In this document: in pieces, positions 17,685-26,806 of the stretch | Layout: each line of letters starts with the position of its first letter | How positions within the stretch are numbered: the stretch's first letter is position 1 | NCBI RefSeq assembly: GCF_004339095.1 | Contig: NZ_SMGQ01000001.1 | Location: 1-64,000 of the forward strand | Direction of reading: 5' to 3' | DNA from: Natranaerovirga hydrolytica | Lineage (GTDB): Bacteria > Bacillota > Clostridia > Lachnospirales > DSM-24629 | Length of the DNA stretch: 64,000 bases | Made by a program: the position numbers and the translations under genes | Notes under the pieces: generated by a model | Databases searched by the model: none | What the model saw: only the letters and a program-made list of their open reading frames with translations | What the model was told of the DNA's origin: nothing

Positions 17685-17826
17685 TATAAAAGTAGATTAA
17701 AAACAAAAAAGGATAAAATTTACATATTACAGGATATATTAAAATAATATTTTTATGAAAATAGGTAAAAATAATAAAGGTCAATCCATTTCATGCTTAA
17801 AAAATTCAACAAAAGGAGAAAAAGTT

Positions 17827-18057
17827 ATGAGTCAAAAAAAAGAGGTTCAAGAAGAAAATTATAGACGTCTAGATCAACTAGAAAATTTAGTAGAAGCTCA
17901 TACAAGAACAGAAAGACACTTAGCACAATACTCTAATATTGCCACCAAGGAACAACAAGAACATGCCAAAGCAGTACAAAGAAAAAGAGAAAAACAAATA
18001 GAAAATATAGAGAATATAGTCGTTACGGGACGTCATAATAATGAATACGATGAATAA
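17827..18057 (+). CDS. Small charged helical protein, unknown function
   Basis: I do not recognise this 76-residue protein. It is almost all helix formers and strongly charged (about a third Lys, Arg and Glu), with a predicted coiled coil across LDQLENLVEAHTRTERHL and a QRKREKQIENIEN tail. I start at ATG 17827 because AAAGGAG lies 10 bases ahead; a longer frame from 17755 has no ribosome site. It lies 18 bases before sdaAB and may be in the same transcript. Confidence 0.65.
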   Translation: MSQKKEVQEENYRRLDQLENLVEAHTRTERHLAQYSNIATKEQQEHAKAVQRKREKQIENIENIVVTGRHNNEYDE

Positions 18058-18075
18058 AATCAGTGAGGTATAAAG

Positions 18076-18498
18076 ATGGAAGCCTATAGTATATTTGATG
18101 TAATCGGTCCAATAATGATTGGGCCTTCAAGCTCCCATACTGCTGGGGCTGCTAAAATAGCTTACATAGCCCATCAAAAACTGGGGGAAGATGTTAAAAA
18201 AGCAGTTTTTCTATTACACGGTTCTTTTGCTAAAACATACAAAGGTCATGGAACAGATAAAGCACTAGTAGGAGGCATATTAGGCATTAGTCACGAGGAT
18301 GTGCTTTTAAAAGAGGCCCTAACAATTGCCAAAAAGAAAAACGTGTCAATTGAATTTAAAGAAGTGGATTTTGGAAATGTTCATCCCAATACCGTTCAAA
18401 TTATCTTAACAAGTATTAAAGGTAAAGTAATTAGTATTATGGGGTCATCTATTGGTGCCGGTAAGATAGAGATACTCAGCAAGGAGGCTATACATTGA
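18076..18498 (+). CDS. sdaAB: L-serine ammonia-lyase beta subunit, ACT domain missing
   Basis: This 140-residue beta subunit belongs to the iron-sulfur L-serine dehydratase, which converts serine to pyruvate and ammonia. The family signature GPSSSHTAGAAKIA (residues 16-29) and LHGSFAKTYKGHGTDKALVGG are present. It ends at SSIGAGKIEI, just where the ACT domain begins in the usual ~220-residue protein, so that domain is absent. The sdaAA start overlaps its stop codon, so the short form is not a frameshift in progress. AGTGAGG is the ribosome site. Confidence 0.92.
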   Translation: MEAYSIFDVIGPIMIGPSSSHTAGAAKIAYIAHQKLGEDVKKAVFLLHGSFAKTYKGHGTDKALVGGILGISHEDVLLKEALTIAKKKNVSIEFKEVDFGNVHPNTVQIILTSIKGKVISIMGSSIGAGKIEILSKEAIH

Positions 18499-19373
18499 AT
18501 TTTAATACAGGAAAAGAATTGTTAGACCTTACACAACAAGTAGGAAATATCTATGAGGTCATTTTAGAATACGAAGCATATACCCATCATATAAAAAAAG
18601 ATGATGTGGTCAAACAATTAGAAAAAAGTTGGTCTATTATGCAAGCCTCTATAAAGACAGGGTTAGAAAAAAATAGAACAGAAAAAGGATTTATGATTGG
18701 TGGAGAAGCCTTAAAAATGCAAGATAGATTAAAGGAGAAGGATACATTATGTTCTCATTCATTAATTAAAGCCATAAGCTATGGATTGAGTGTAATGGAA
18801 GTAAACGCTTGTATGGGAAAGATAGTCGCTTGTCCAACAGCGGGTTCAAGTGGCGTTATGCCGGCAATACTTTTGAATCTAAAGGAGTCTATGGATTTAA
18901 CAGATGAGGCAATTATAAAAGGCTTATTAGTAGGTAGCGGTATAGGGATTATTATAGGGAAAAATGCCACATTGTCAGGAGCTCAAGGTGGATGTCAAGC
19001 AGAGGTTGGTTCAGCATCAGCAATGGCGGCGGCAGCAGCAGTAGAAATTATGGGTGGTACGCCTCAGATGGTATTAACGGCAAGTGCCATAGCCATACAA
19101 AATCTTTTAGGGCTCGTCTGTGACCCTGTAGCAGGATTAGTAGAGGAACCTTGTCAAAAAAGAAATGCCATAGGCATTGCCAATGCACTGATTTCAGCAG
19201 AAATGGCTTTAGCAGGTATTAATAATTTAATTCCTTTTGATGAAGTGGTACAAGCTATGAGAGAAGTAGCCGATATCATGCCCATGTCTCTAAGGGAAAC
19301 TTCAGAAGGAGGTATTGCAAAAACACCTACAGGAAAAAAATATGAAGAAGAAATTTTTTCATTAAATGAATAA
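18495..19373 (+). CDS. sdaAA: L-serine ammonia-lyase alpha subunit, TTG start
   Basis: This 292-residue alpha subunit carries the catalytic Fe-S cluster. The cysteines in CMGKIVACPTAGSSGVMPA and CDPVAGLVEEPCQKRNAI match cluster ligands. The start is TTG at 18495, overlapping the sdaAB stop (TTGA), with AAGGAGG 7 bases ahead, so the subunits are translationally coupled. The [4Fe-4S] enzyme is oxygen-sensitive, consistent with an anaerobe. Confidence 0.95.
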   Translation: MNFNTGKELLDLTQQVGNIYEVILEYEAYTHHIKKDDVVKQLEKSWSIMQASIKTGLEKNRTEKGFMIGGEALKMQDRLKEKDTLCSHSLIKAISYGLSVMEVNACMGKIVACPTAGSSGVMPAILLNLKESMDLTDEAIIKGLLVGSGIGIIIGKNATLSGAQGGCQAEVGSASAMAAAAAVEIMGGTPQMVLTASAIAIQNLLGLVCDPVAGLVEEPCQKRNAIGIANALISAEMALAGINNLIPFDEVVQAMREVADIMPMSLRETSEGGIAKTPTGKKYEEEIFSLNE

Positions 19374-19434
19374 GTGATTTTTAATAAATGACAAACATAT
19401 AAATTAAGTAAGTACAATTAAAAAGAGGAAAAAT

Positions 19435-20016
19435 ATGCTTAATTACTTATGGGCATATATGATAATTTTCGGTATTATCATAGGTGCCATTAATGGCAAT
19501 ATGCCAGAAGTTACCCAAACAGCTATTGACTCGTCAAAAGAAGCAGTCCAATTATGTATTACTTTAGTAGGGGTCATATCCTTGTGGACAGGATTAATGA
19601 AAATAGCAGAAGAATCAGGTCTTATAAAATCACTCACCGAGAAAATGAAGCCCATATTAAGATTTTTATTTCCTAATATACCAGATAATCATCCATCTAA
19701 AAAATACATTGCAACCAATATGATTGCCAATATATTAGGATTAGGTTGGGCAGCAACGCCACCAGGATTAAAAGCTATGGAAAAGCTTCAAGAAATTAAT
19801 CCACACAAAGAAGTAGCCAGTAAAGAAATGTGTACGTTTTTGATTATAAATATTTCATCTGTTCAATTACTACCCATTAATATCATCGCATACAGATCTC
19901 AGTATCAATCAGCAAACCCTGCAGAAATTATTGGTCCAGCCATATTAGCCACAATAGTATCCACATGTGTAGGTGTTATATTTGCCAAAGTTATGATGAA
20001 GAGGTCAAGGGTATGA
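19435..20016 (+). CDS. spmA: Spore maturation protein A
   Basis: This 193-residue membrane protein has about five helices and belongs to the nucleoside-recognition (Gate) fold shared by SpmA and SpmB. The segment NMIANILGLGWAATPPGLKAMEKLQ is typical of SpmA. In Bacillus the pair is needed for spore-core dehydration. Length matches the family. AAAGAGG precedes the ATG. It overlaps spmB by the 4-base ATGA. Confidence 0.94.
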   Translation: MLNYLWAYMIIFGIIIGAINGNMPEVTQTAIDSSKEAVQLCITLVGVISLWTGLMKIAEESGLIKSLTEKMKPILRFLFPNIPDNHPSKKYIATNMIANILGLGWAATPPGLKAMEKLQEINPHKEVASKEMCTFLIINISSVQLLPINIIAYRSQYQSANPAEIIGPAILATIVSTCVGVIFAKVMMKRSRV

Positions 20017-20543
20017 ATATTATATTATATCTTTCAAACTTTATGATACCATTGGTTTTTGTATACATAATAGGGTTTGGTTTATTAAGTAAAGTTAATG
20101 TGTTTGATGTTTTTGTAAAAGGTGTAATGGATGGATTTAAAGTGGTATTGAATATTATGCCCACCTTAATTGGATTAATGGTTGCAGTTGGTATATTAAG
20201 GGCTTCTGGTGCATTGGATTTTTTAACAATGGTCTTAACGCCCATAACCAACCTTGTTAAATTTCCTTCTGAATTAGTACCCATAGCACTTATGAGAACA
20301 GTTAGTTCTTCAGCAGCAACAGGTCTGGTTTTAGATTTATTTAAAACCTATGGTCCCGATTCTACAATAGGTAGAATGGTGTCTGTTATGATGGGATGTA
20401 CAGAAACCATTTTTTACACACTATCGGTGTACTTCTTAGCCGTTAATATAAAGAAAACTAGATATACAATAACAGGTGCCTTATTAGCTAATATAGCAGG
20501 TATCATATTTAGTGTGTTTATAACCTATCGTCTTTTTGGATAA
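20013..20543 (+). CDS. spmB: Spore maturation protein B
   Basis: This 176-residue membrane protein matches SpmB (about 178 residues in B. subtilis). VSSSAATGLVLDLFKTYGPDS and MMGCTETIFYTLSVYF are characteristic. I start at ATG 20013, which overlaps the spmA stop; a longer frame from 19965 would lie inside spmA. It acts with SpmA in spore maturation. No terminator is obvious before the next promoter. Confidence 0.94.
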   Translation: MNIILYLSNFMIPLVFVYIIGFGLLSKVNVFDVFVKGVMDGFKVVLNIMPTLIGLMVAVGILRASGALDFLTMVLTPITNLVKFPSELVPIALMRTVSSSAATGLVLDLFKTYGPDSTIGRMVSVMMGCTETIFYTLSVYFLAVNIKKTRYTITGALLANIAGIIFSVFITYRLFG

Positions 20544-20570
20544 AGATATAATTTTTTGTCGAAAAACTAT

Positions 20571-20600
20571 TTGTTATATAAACACCATATGGTGTATAAT
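20571..20600 (+). promoter_or_regulatory. Promoter with perfect palindromic operator (FabT-like gene)
   Basis: TTGTTA, 18 bases, TATAAT. The spacer is filled by the perfect palindrome ACACCATATGGTGT (20582-20595), which touches the -10 box. Its place suggests autoregulation by the MarR-type protein encoded 43 bases downstream. Confidence 0.75.
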
Positions 20601-20642
20601 ATAATCAAATGATATTGCTTTGCAAGTGGTGGTGAATATACA

Positions 20643-21086
20643 ATGGAAAAATACTATGAAACACTGAATCAACTATTGGTAAATTTATTTAATGATATCT
20701 TATATATAGAAGAAAAAGCCTTATTAATAGAGGAATTTAAAGATATTTCTATAACAGATATGCACATTATAGAAGCAATTGGCGTAAAAACGCCTAAAAA
20801 TATGTCTACTGTTGCAAAACAACTGAATATTACTGTAGGCACATTGACCATAGCCATTAATAACTTAGTAAAAAAAGGTTATGTAAAAAGAACAAGAAGT
20901 GAAAAAGATAGAAGAGTTGTATTAATATCATTAGATAAAAAAGGTAAGTTAGCTTACTTACATCACCTAAAATTCCACAAAGAAATGATCAACGATACCA
21001 TTAAAAACCTAAATGATGAAGAGATCGTGGTATTTACAAAAGCATTAAGTAATATAACGGAGTACTTTAATAATAAATACAAATAA
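20643..21086 (+). CDS. MarR-family regulator resembling FabT
   Basis: This 147-residue winged-helix regulator looks like the FabT group that controls fatty-acid synthesis in streptococci. Matching segments are FNDILYIEE, FKDISITDMHIIEAIG, the recognition region TVGTLTIAINNLVKKGYVKR and the wing SEKDRRVV. FabT responds to acyl-ACP with long chains. No fab genes lie nearby, whereas FabT usually heads the fab cluster, so the assignment rests on similarity alone. It ends at a terminator shared with the DUF885 gene. Confidence 0.8.
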   Translation: MEKYYETLNQLLVNLFNDILYIEEKALLIEEFKDISITDMHIIEAIGVKTPKNMSTVAKQLNITVGTLTIAINNLVKKGYVKRTRSEKDRRVVLISLDKKGKLAYLHHLKFHKEMINDTIKNLNDEEIVVFTKALSNITEYFNNKYK

Positions 21087-21109
21087 GGCTGCTTTAAGCA
21101 GCCTTATTT
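21081..21109. terminator. Bidirectional terminator between the MarR and DUF885 genes
   Basis: AAATAAGGCTGC and GCAGCCTTATTT form a perfect 12-base-pair stem with a 5-base loop. It overlaps the stop codons or ends of both converging genes. Confidence 0.88.
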
Positions 21110-22845
21110 GTATCATTATAAGAAAGACGATTTTCTAAAGCATTTTCAATTACTTCAAATGGTGCAGGGCCAATTTTTAAAATCAATTCGTGAAAATTTT
21201 TAATAGCCAAATCTTCATCTAATTCATAAGCTTTTTCTAAAAGTAATAGCATTTCTAAATAACCAATAGAATATTTCAGAGTATTAGCGGGTTCTTCAAT
21301 AACATACTCAAACATAGGTCTCACATCTTCTAGACTCAGATGAACCCCAAGGGAATTCAAATAGTTAGCTGTATCTTCAAGAGTCCAACCTTCATAATTA
21401 ACACCAATATCTACGCGCCCTTGAATCATTAAATCAATGGTTCGATCCGATTGTAGAATCTGTGAGAGCAACGAAGAAACCTCTAAAAATTCTATAGCAT
21501 AATTCTCTGAGTACACAGCCCAACCTTCAGAATAAGCTGGGTAATGAAGAATTTGTCTAATGGTAGGAACATCTTGATTTCTAAAAAATGTGTATTGATA
21601 AAGGTGTCCCGGATAAGTTTCATGTGCAATGGTTGTATAAAAGTAATCTGAATGAGCCAACTGACTATTATTAATATAAACAACTTGATCATTGGGCTCA
21701 TCAATAGGAGGTATTAAATAAAAAGCAGGACTTAAATGAGCCTCCAAAGACGGATGAACATACTTAATATCAAGATTAGGTAAATCAATGTCCAAAAAAT
21801 CTTCTGACATACCTTCAATCAAAAAATCAATGGTATTTTCAGGCGTATCTTGATCGTAAGAAAAATTCATGTAGGCTTCAATGACACTGTAATCTATTTG
21901 AGCAATTAATTGGTTTTTATGGATGGTTAAAGCGATACGCTCATTGATTAAGTCAATAATTTCCTCAATGGACTTTGAAGATCCAGTGTTGGAAGCAAAA
22001 AGATACTCATAGTAGGCGTTGCCATTTTCTAAATAATACAGACCCTTATCATGAGTAGCATCATGTATCAGTTCATGTAATTCCCTAGCAAGGTGATTGT
22101 AGGCAGGGATAACAGTATGTAATATAATTTCTTTATGAGCAGTACTAAAAGCCTCTACTTTAGCTGAAGACATGTTATCAAGGGTTACAATTTTATCTTC
22201 AAAGATCTCAATTAAAAAATTATCCGTTGTAGAGTCTGTAAAAGCATGAATTTGTGCAATGGATTTTTCAAGAGCAAAAGCAGGCATTAATAAGTTGTTT
22301 TCAGACTTATTTTTTTTAAGATCAATAATTTCAGCAAAAAAATCTGGAACTTCAGCTAATAAATTAAAGTAAGTGTCAATATCCTCTTCAGACCTTATGG
22401 GATATTCAGCAAAAAAAGTAGGTAACTGAGCTTGAATGCCCAGTGAAGGACTAACGGTTTTGGTATGCTCATACAAATCTTTTCCCATTAAAGCGGTTTC
22501 ATAATAATGGGTCAATATATCATAAGTTAATTGTTGCTCATCAGTTAATGCCTCATAGTTAAAAGCAGACAAGCGTTCCAAATTGTTTTCTATGCGTTGA
22601 ATATCTTTATCAAAAGCTTCCTGAGATAAATTAGGCAAAGAAGGGGTTACATCTTCAAGACCATATACGCTAGGATTTGCAATGGTATAAGGAATATCTA
22701 AAGGGTTTGCTTCCATTTCTTCCACAAACAATTCCTCTAAAAAAGTATCAAATTGTTTAGACTCTTTGTTACGACACCCTACTAGTAGAATAGGCAATAT
22801 AAAGATAAAGATAAAAGCAATTAGTCTTTTTTTATTAGCCAACAT
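21094..22845 (-). CDS. DUF885 family lipoprotein, putative metallopeptidase
   Basis: This 583-residue protein has a lipoprotein signal peptide (KKR, hydrophobic stretch, LLVGC with the lipid cysteine at residue 24), so it is probably anchored outside the membrane. The DUF885 metal motif HETYPGHLYQ lies near residue 420, consistent with an M32-like HExxH zinc peptidase fold. Substrate is unknown. I start at ATG 22845 because it begins exactly at the signal peptide; a frame extending to 22947 would add an unrelated hydrophobic stretch. Confidence 0.88.
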   Translation of the reverse strand: MLANKKRLIAFIFIFILPILLVGCRNKESKQFDTFLEELFVEEMEANPLDIPYTIANPSVYGLEDVTPSLPNLSQEAFDKDIQRIENNLERLSAFNYEALTDEQQLTYDILTHYYETALMGKDLYEHTKTVSPSLGIQAQLPTFFAEYPIRSEEDIDTYFNLLAEVPDFFAEIIDLKKNKSENNLLMPAFALEKSIAQIHAFTDSTTDNFLIEIFEDKIVTLDNMSSAKVEAFSTAHKEIILHTVIPAYNHLARELHELIHDATHDKGLYYLENGNAYYEYLFASNTGSSKSIEEIIDLINERIALTIHKNQLIAQIDYSVIEAYMNFSYDQDTPENTIDFLIEGMSEDFLDIDLPNLDIKYVHPSLEAHLSPAFYLIPPIDEPNDQVVYINNSQLAHSDYFYTTIAHETYPGHLYQYTFFRNQDVPTIRQILHYPAYSEGWAVYSENYAIEFLEVSSLLSQILQSDRTIDLMIQGRVDIGVNYEGWTLEDTANYLNSLGVHLSLEDVRPMFEYVIEEPANTLKYSIGYLEMLLLLEKAYELDEDLAIKNFHELILKIGPAPFEVIENALENRLSYNDTNKAA

Positions 22846-23018
22846 AAAACACCATCCATAAAAAAATATAGTATATATTAAAATATGATTAATAATCCAA
22901 AATAAAACCTTAAGTATAAATAAAAATGAGAAGTTGTTAGGGTACAATAAAAGGTAAAAAAATGGTAGAATGTATTGTAAACAAAAACAATAATAAAATT
23001 ATCAAAAAAGACAAATAC

Positions 23019-23048
23019 TTTACAATCAATTGGTAAAAACTATATAAT
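23019..23048 (+). promoter_or_regulatory. Probable SigA promoter of metG
   Basis: TTTACA, 18 bases, TATAAT, about 35 bases ahead of the metG start. No T-box or SAM riboswitch is visible in this short leader. Confidence 0.65.
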
Positions 23049-23083
23049 AGAAATAATAACATTTTAAATGGAGGAAGTAAATT

Positions 23084-25015
23084 ATGAAAAAAGAAACGTA
23101 TTATATTACGACACCAATTTATTATCCTAGTGATAAATTACATATTGGTCACTCTTATACAACAGTGGCAGCGGATACAATGGCAAGATATAAACGTATG
23201 CGTGGATACGATGTAATGTTTTTAACGGGAACGGATGAGCACGGACAAAAAATAGAGAGAGTTGCAAAAGAAAACAACACAACACCCAAAGCATATGTAG
23301 ACGATATTGTTGCATGGATCAAAGAGTTATGGCAAACAATGGATATTTCTTATGATGATTTTATTCGCACAACAGATAAAAAACATGTTAAAACAGTGCA
23401 AAAAATATTTAAAGCCTTATATGACAAAGGTGACATCTATAAAAGTTCTTATGAAGGGTGGTATTGTACACCTTGTGAGACATTCTATACAGAGAGACAA
23501 CTAGACGAAGGCAATTGTCCAGATTGTAATAGAAAAGTAGAAAAAGTAAAAGAAGAATCATACTTTTTTAAGCTATCTAAATATCAGGACAAACTCATTC
23601 AATATATAGAAGACAATCCAGAATTTATACAACCTCAAACAAGGCAAAATGAAATGATTAATAACTTTTTAAAACCAGGATTAGAAGATTTATGTGTATC
23701 TAGAACGTCTTTTGACTGGGGTGTGCCAGTAGAATTTGATGAAGGTCATGTTGTTTATGTATGGATAGATGCATTATCCAATTATATCTCAGCATTAGGA
23801 TATGGTTCGGATGAGGATGAAAAATATAAAAAATATTGGCCGGCAGATGTTCATTTAGTAGGAAAAGAAATTGTAAGATTTCATACAATTATTTGGCCAG
23901 CCATATTAATGGCATTAGACTTACCGTTACCCAAGCAAGTATTCGGACATGGATGGTTGGTTATAAATGGTGGGAAAATGTCAAAGTCAAAAGGTAATGT
24001 AGTGGATCCGAAAATTTTAGTAGATCGATACGGTTCAGATGCAGTTAGATATTTCTTAATGAGAGAAGTTGCTTTTGGACAAGATGGTAATTTTAATAAC
24101 GAAGCATTGGTCCAAAGAATTAACTCAGACTTAGCCAATGATATTGGGAATTTATTATCTAGAACCGTAGCAATGGTAGACAAATATTTTGATGGAACAT
24201 TACCAGAGCAAAGGAAAGCAACAGAATTTGATAAAAGCATAGAAGAATTATCGGCTAAAACCATAAAGAGTGTCGAAAAAAGCATGGAGCAATTCTTATT
24301 TAGTGATGCACTGGTAAGTGTTTGGGAATTTGTAAGACGTGTTAACAAATACATTGATGAAACAACACCTTGGATTCTTGCAAAAGACGAAAGCAAAAAA
24401 GATGAGTTGTCCAATGTGTTATATTATCTTGTAGAAAGCTTAAGACAAATATCAATCTTAATTGAACCATTTATGCCTCAAACACCAAGTTTGATGCGAG
24501 TACAATTAGGAATAAAAGAGGAAGCATTAACCACTTGGGAAAGTTTAGAAATTTTTGGTCAATTAAAAACCACTACGGTGCAAAAAGGGAATGTGATTTT
24601 CCCAAGAATTGATTTGGAAGAAGAAATCAAAGCATTAGAAAAAGCGCAAAATGTAGTCAAAGAAGAAAAAGAGGAAGAAAAAGAAGAAGATTATATAACA
24701 ATAGATGATTTTGCTAAAGTAGAAATGAAGATTGGTGAAGTATTAGAATCTAAAAAAGTTGAAGGTGCAGACAAGCTGTTAGTATCCCAAGTAAAAGTGG
24801 GTGAAAAGGTACACCAAATTGTATCAGGAATAGCAAAATTCTATTCCCCTGAAGAAATGGTAGGAAAAAAAGTAATTGTTGTAACCAATTTAAAGCCTGT
24901 AAAACTAAGAGGTGTATTATCAGAAGGTATGATATTAGCAGCCTCTGAGAAAAAAGGAGAATTGGTATTGGCAACAGTGGATAAAGACATAAAAAATGGA
25001 TCAGAAGTAAGATAA
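23084..25015 (+). CDS. metG: Methionyl-tRNA synthetase
   Basis: This 643-residue class I synthetase charges tRNA-Met. HIGH is at residues 20-23 and KMSKSKGN near 299. The zinc knuckle is of the four-cysteine type (CTPCETFYTE, CPDCNRK). A C-terminal EMAP-II-like tRNA-binding domain occupies about 540-643. The overall form matches the Bacillus MetS type. It is followed by tatD and rsmA, as in Bacillus. GGAGG precedes the ATG. Confidence 0.97.
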   Translation: MKKETYYITTPIYYPSDKLHIGHSYTTVAADTMARYKRMRGYDVMFLTGTDEHGQKIERVAKENNTTPKAYVDDIVAWIKELWQTMDISYDDFIRTTDKKHVKTVQKIFKALYDKGDIYKSSYEGWYCTPCETFYTERQLDEGNCPDCNRKVEKVKEESYFFKLSKYQDKLIQYIEDNPEFIQPQTRQNEMINNFLKPGLEDLCVSRTSFDWGVPVEFDEGHVVYVWIDALSNYISALGYGSDEDEKYKKYWPADVHLVGKEIVRFHTIIWPAILMALDLPLPKQVFGHGWLVINGGKMSKSKGNVVDPKILVDRYGSDAVRYFLMREVAFGQDGNFNNEALVQRINSDLANDIGNLLSRTVAMVDKYFDGTLPEQRKATEFDKSIEELSAKTIKSVEKSMEQFLFSDALVSVWEFVRRVNKYIDETTPWILAKDESKKDELSNVLYYLVESLRQISILIEPFMPQTPSLMRVQLGIKEEALTTWESLEIFGQLKTTTVQKGNVIFPRIDLEEEIKALEKAQNVVKEEKEEEKEEDYITIDDFAKVEMKIGEVLESKKVEGADKLLVSQVKVGEKVHQIVSGIAKFYSPEEMVGKKVIVVTNLKPVKLRGVLSEGMILAASEKKGELVLATVDKDIKNGSEVR

Positions 25016-25017
25016 TA

Positions 25018-25040
25018 GATGGGGATTTAATCCCCATTTT
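25018..25040 (+). terminator. Short terminator after metG
   Basis: GATGGGGAT and ATCCCCATTTT form a compact GC-containing stem with a TTA loop and a T run, before the tatD ribosome site. Confidence 0.65.
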
Positions 25041-25075
25041 ACATGATTAACATTTAGAAACAAAGGAGACCAACT

Positions 25076-25846
25076 ATGATTTTTGAAAGTCACGCTCATT
25101 ATGATGATGAAAGATTTGATCACGATAGAGAAATACTTCTAAAAGAAATGCCCCAAAAAGGTATAGGGTATATATTAAACGTAGCAGCTCATTTAGAAAG
25201 CGCTAAAAAATCTGTCAAGTTAAGTGAACAATATGATTATATCTATTGTGCAGTAGGTGTCCACCCTCATGATGCTCATACCCTAGAGGATAATGTACTT
25301 AATGAACTAGAAGCGTTAACAAAACATAAAAAAGTGGTTGCAGTAGGAGAAATTGGTTTAGATTATTATTATGATAATGCGCCTAAAGCAATACAAAAAG
25401 AAGGATTTATAAAGCAAATTGAATTGGCAAAAAAAGTGAATCTGCCAATTATAGTACACAGCAGAGAAGCAGCCAAAGATACAATGGACATTATTAAAGA
25501 GACAGCAATAAAAAATACAGGCGGTGTCATTCATTGCTATTCATATAGTTATGAAGTGGCAAAAGAATATGTAGATATGGGATTTTATATAGGCATTGGC
25601 GGTGTGGTTACCTTCAAAAATGCAAAAAAGCTAATCGAAGTGGTTGAAAAAATACCACTAGAGCATTTATTAATCGAAACAGATTGTCCTTATTTGGCAC
25701 CTGTTCCTAACAGAGGAAAAAGAAATGACTCTACGAATTTGGTTTATGTTGCTCAAGCAATTGCACAGATAAAAAATATTGAATATGATGAAGTGGTCAA
25801 AGTCACAAGAGAAAATGCTATAAAATTATTTGGCATTAAAGAATAA
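25076..25846 (+). CDS. tatD: TatD-family metal-dependent hydrolase
   Basis: This 256-residue TIM-barrel protein is a TatD-type DNase. Metal ligands are visible: SHAHYDD near the N-terminus, VGEIGLDYYYD, IVHSREA, VIHCYS and ETDCPYLAP. The NRGKRNDS segment is typical. It corresponds to Bacillus yabD in the metS-yabD-rnmV-ksgA block; the rnmV gene (RNase M5) is missing here, and rsmA follows after 14 bases. Confidence 0.94.
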   Translation: MIFESHAHYDDERFDHDREILLKEMPQKGIGYILNVAAHLESAKKSVKLSEQYDYIYCAVGVHPHDAHTLEDNVLNELEALTKHKKVVAVGEIGLDYYYDNAPKAIQKEGFIKQIELAKKVNLPIIVHSREAAKDTMDIIKETAIKNTGGVIHCYSYSYEVAKEYVDMGFYIGIGGVVTFKNAKKLIEVVEKIPLEHLLIETDCPYLAPVPNRGKRNDSTNLVYVAQAIAQIKNIEYDEVVKVTRENAIKLFGIKE

Positions 25847-25860
25847 GAGGTATTTATTAT

Positions 25861-26736
25861 ATGAAAGAAAAAATAGCATCTCCAAAAAAAACAAGAGAGA
25901 TTATTAATCAGTACAATTTCGTGCTGCAAAAAAAGTACGGACAGAATTTTTTGATTGATGAGTATGTATTAAATAAAATAATTGAGGCAGCCAATATTAC
26001 AAAAGAAGATATGGTAATAGAAATTGGCCCAGGAATTGGTAGTTTAACACAATATTTAGCAGAAAATGCAAGAGAAGTAGTAGCCGTAGAAATAGACAAG
26101 CAATTGATTCCGATTCTAAATGATACGTTAAAAGAATATGATAATATTGAGATTATAAATGAAGACATATTAAAACTAGATCTTAACCCATTGATTAAAG
26201 AAAAAAACAATAACAAACCAGTCAAAATAGTTGCTAATTTACCCTATTATATTACCACACCCATTATTATGGGTTTATTTGAAGACGAAGTACCTATAGA
26301 TAGCATTACCGTAATGATACAAAAAGAAGTTGCACAGAGAATGCAGGCTGAGCCAGGAACAAAAGATTATGGTGCATTATCATTGGCGGTAAAATATTAT
26401 TCAAAACCGTATATTGTAGCCAACGTTCCGCAGAATTGTTTTATTCCAAGACCCAATGTGGATTCTGCAGTTATACAATTAAAAAAATATGAAAAACCGA
26501 TTATAGAGGTACAAGATAAAAAATTAATGTTTCAAATTATAAGAGCATCTTTTAATCAAAGAAGAAAGACCATGTTAAATAGTGTATCTAACCAATTGGA
26601 TATAGATAAAGAAAAAGTAAAATTAACACTAGAGAAGATGGATAAGCCAACCAATATAAGAGGTGAAGCATTAACATTAGAAGAATTTGCATTGTTTACA
26701 GAAATACTCACCCATTTAAATGGTGATCATTCATAA
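25861..26736 (+). CDS. rsmA: 16S rRNA (adenine1518/1519-N6)-dimethyltransferase
   Basis: This 291-residue KsgA/RsmA enzyme dimethylates two adenines near the 3' end of 16S rRNA. GQNFLID, the SAM motif VIEIGPGIGSLT, VVAVEID and the catalytic NLPYYITTPI are all present, and ASFNQRRKTMLN marks the C-terminal domain. AGAGGT is the ribosome site. It is followed by a hairpin and an unrelated proline-rich protein. Confidence 0.97.
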   Translation: MKEKIASPKKTREIINQYNFVLQKKYGQNFLIDEYVLNKIIEAANITKEDMVIEIGPGIGSLTQYLAENAREVVAVEIDKQLIPILNDTLKEYDNIEIINEDILKLDLNPLIKEKNNNKPVKIVANLPYYITTPIIMGLFEDEVPIDSITVMIQKEVAQRMQAEPGTKDYGALSLAVKYYSKPYIVANVPQNCFIPRPNVDSAVIQLKKYEKPIIEVQDKKLMFQIIRASFNQRRKTMLNSVSNQLDIDKEKVKLTLEKMDKPTNIRGEALTLEEFALFTEILTHLNGDHS

Positions 26737-26760
26737 AAATAGGACAAAAATCAGAGTAAT

Positions 26761-26803
26761 AAAATCCCTTTTATAAAAATATAGATATATAAAGGGGGTT
26801 TTT
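26761..26803 (+). promoter_or_regulatory. Hairpin that both resembles a terminator and covers a ribosome site
   Basis: AAAATCCCTTT at the left pairs with AAAGGGGGTTTTT at the right. The right arm contains the only ribosome binding site of the gene starting at 26807, so the fold would block translation as well as end rsmA transcription. Confidence 0.6.
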
Positions 26804-26806
26804 ATT

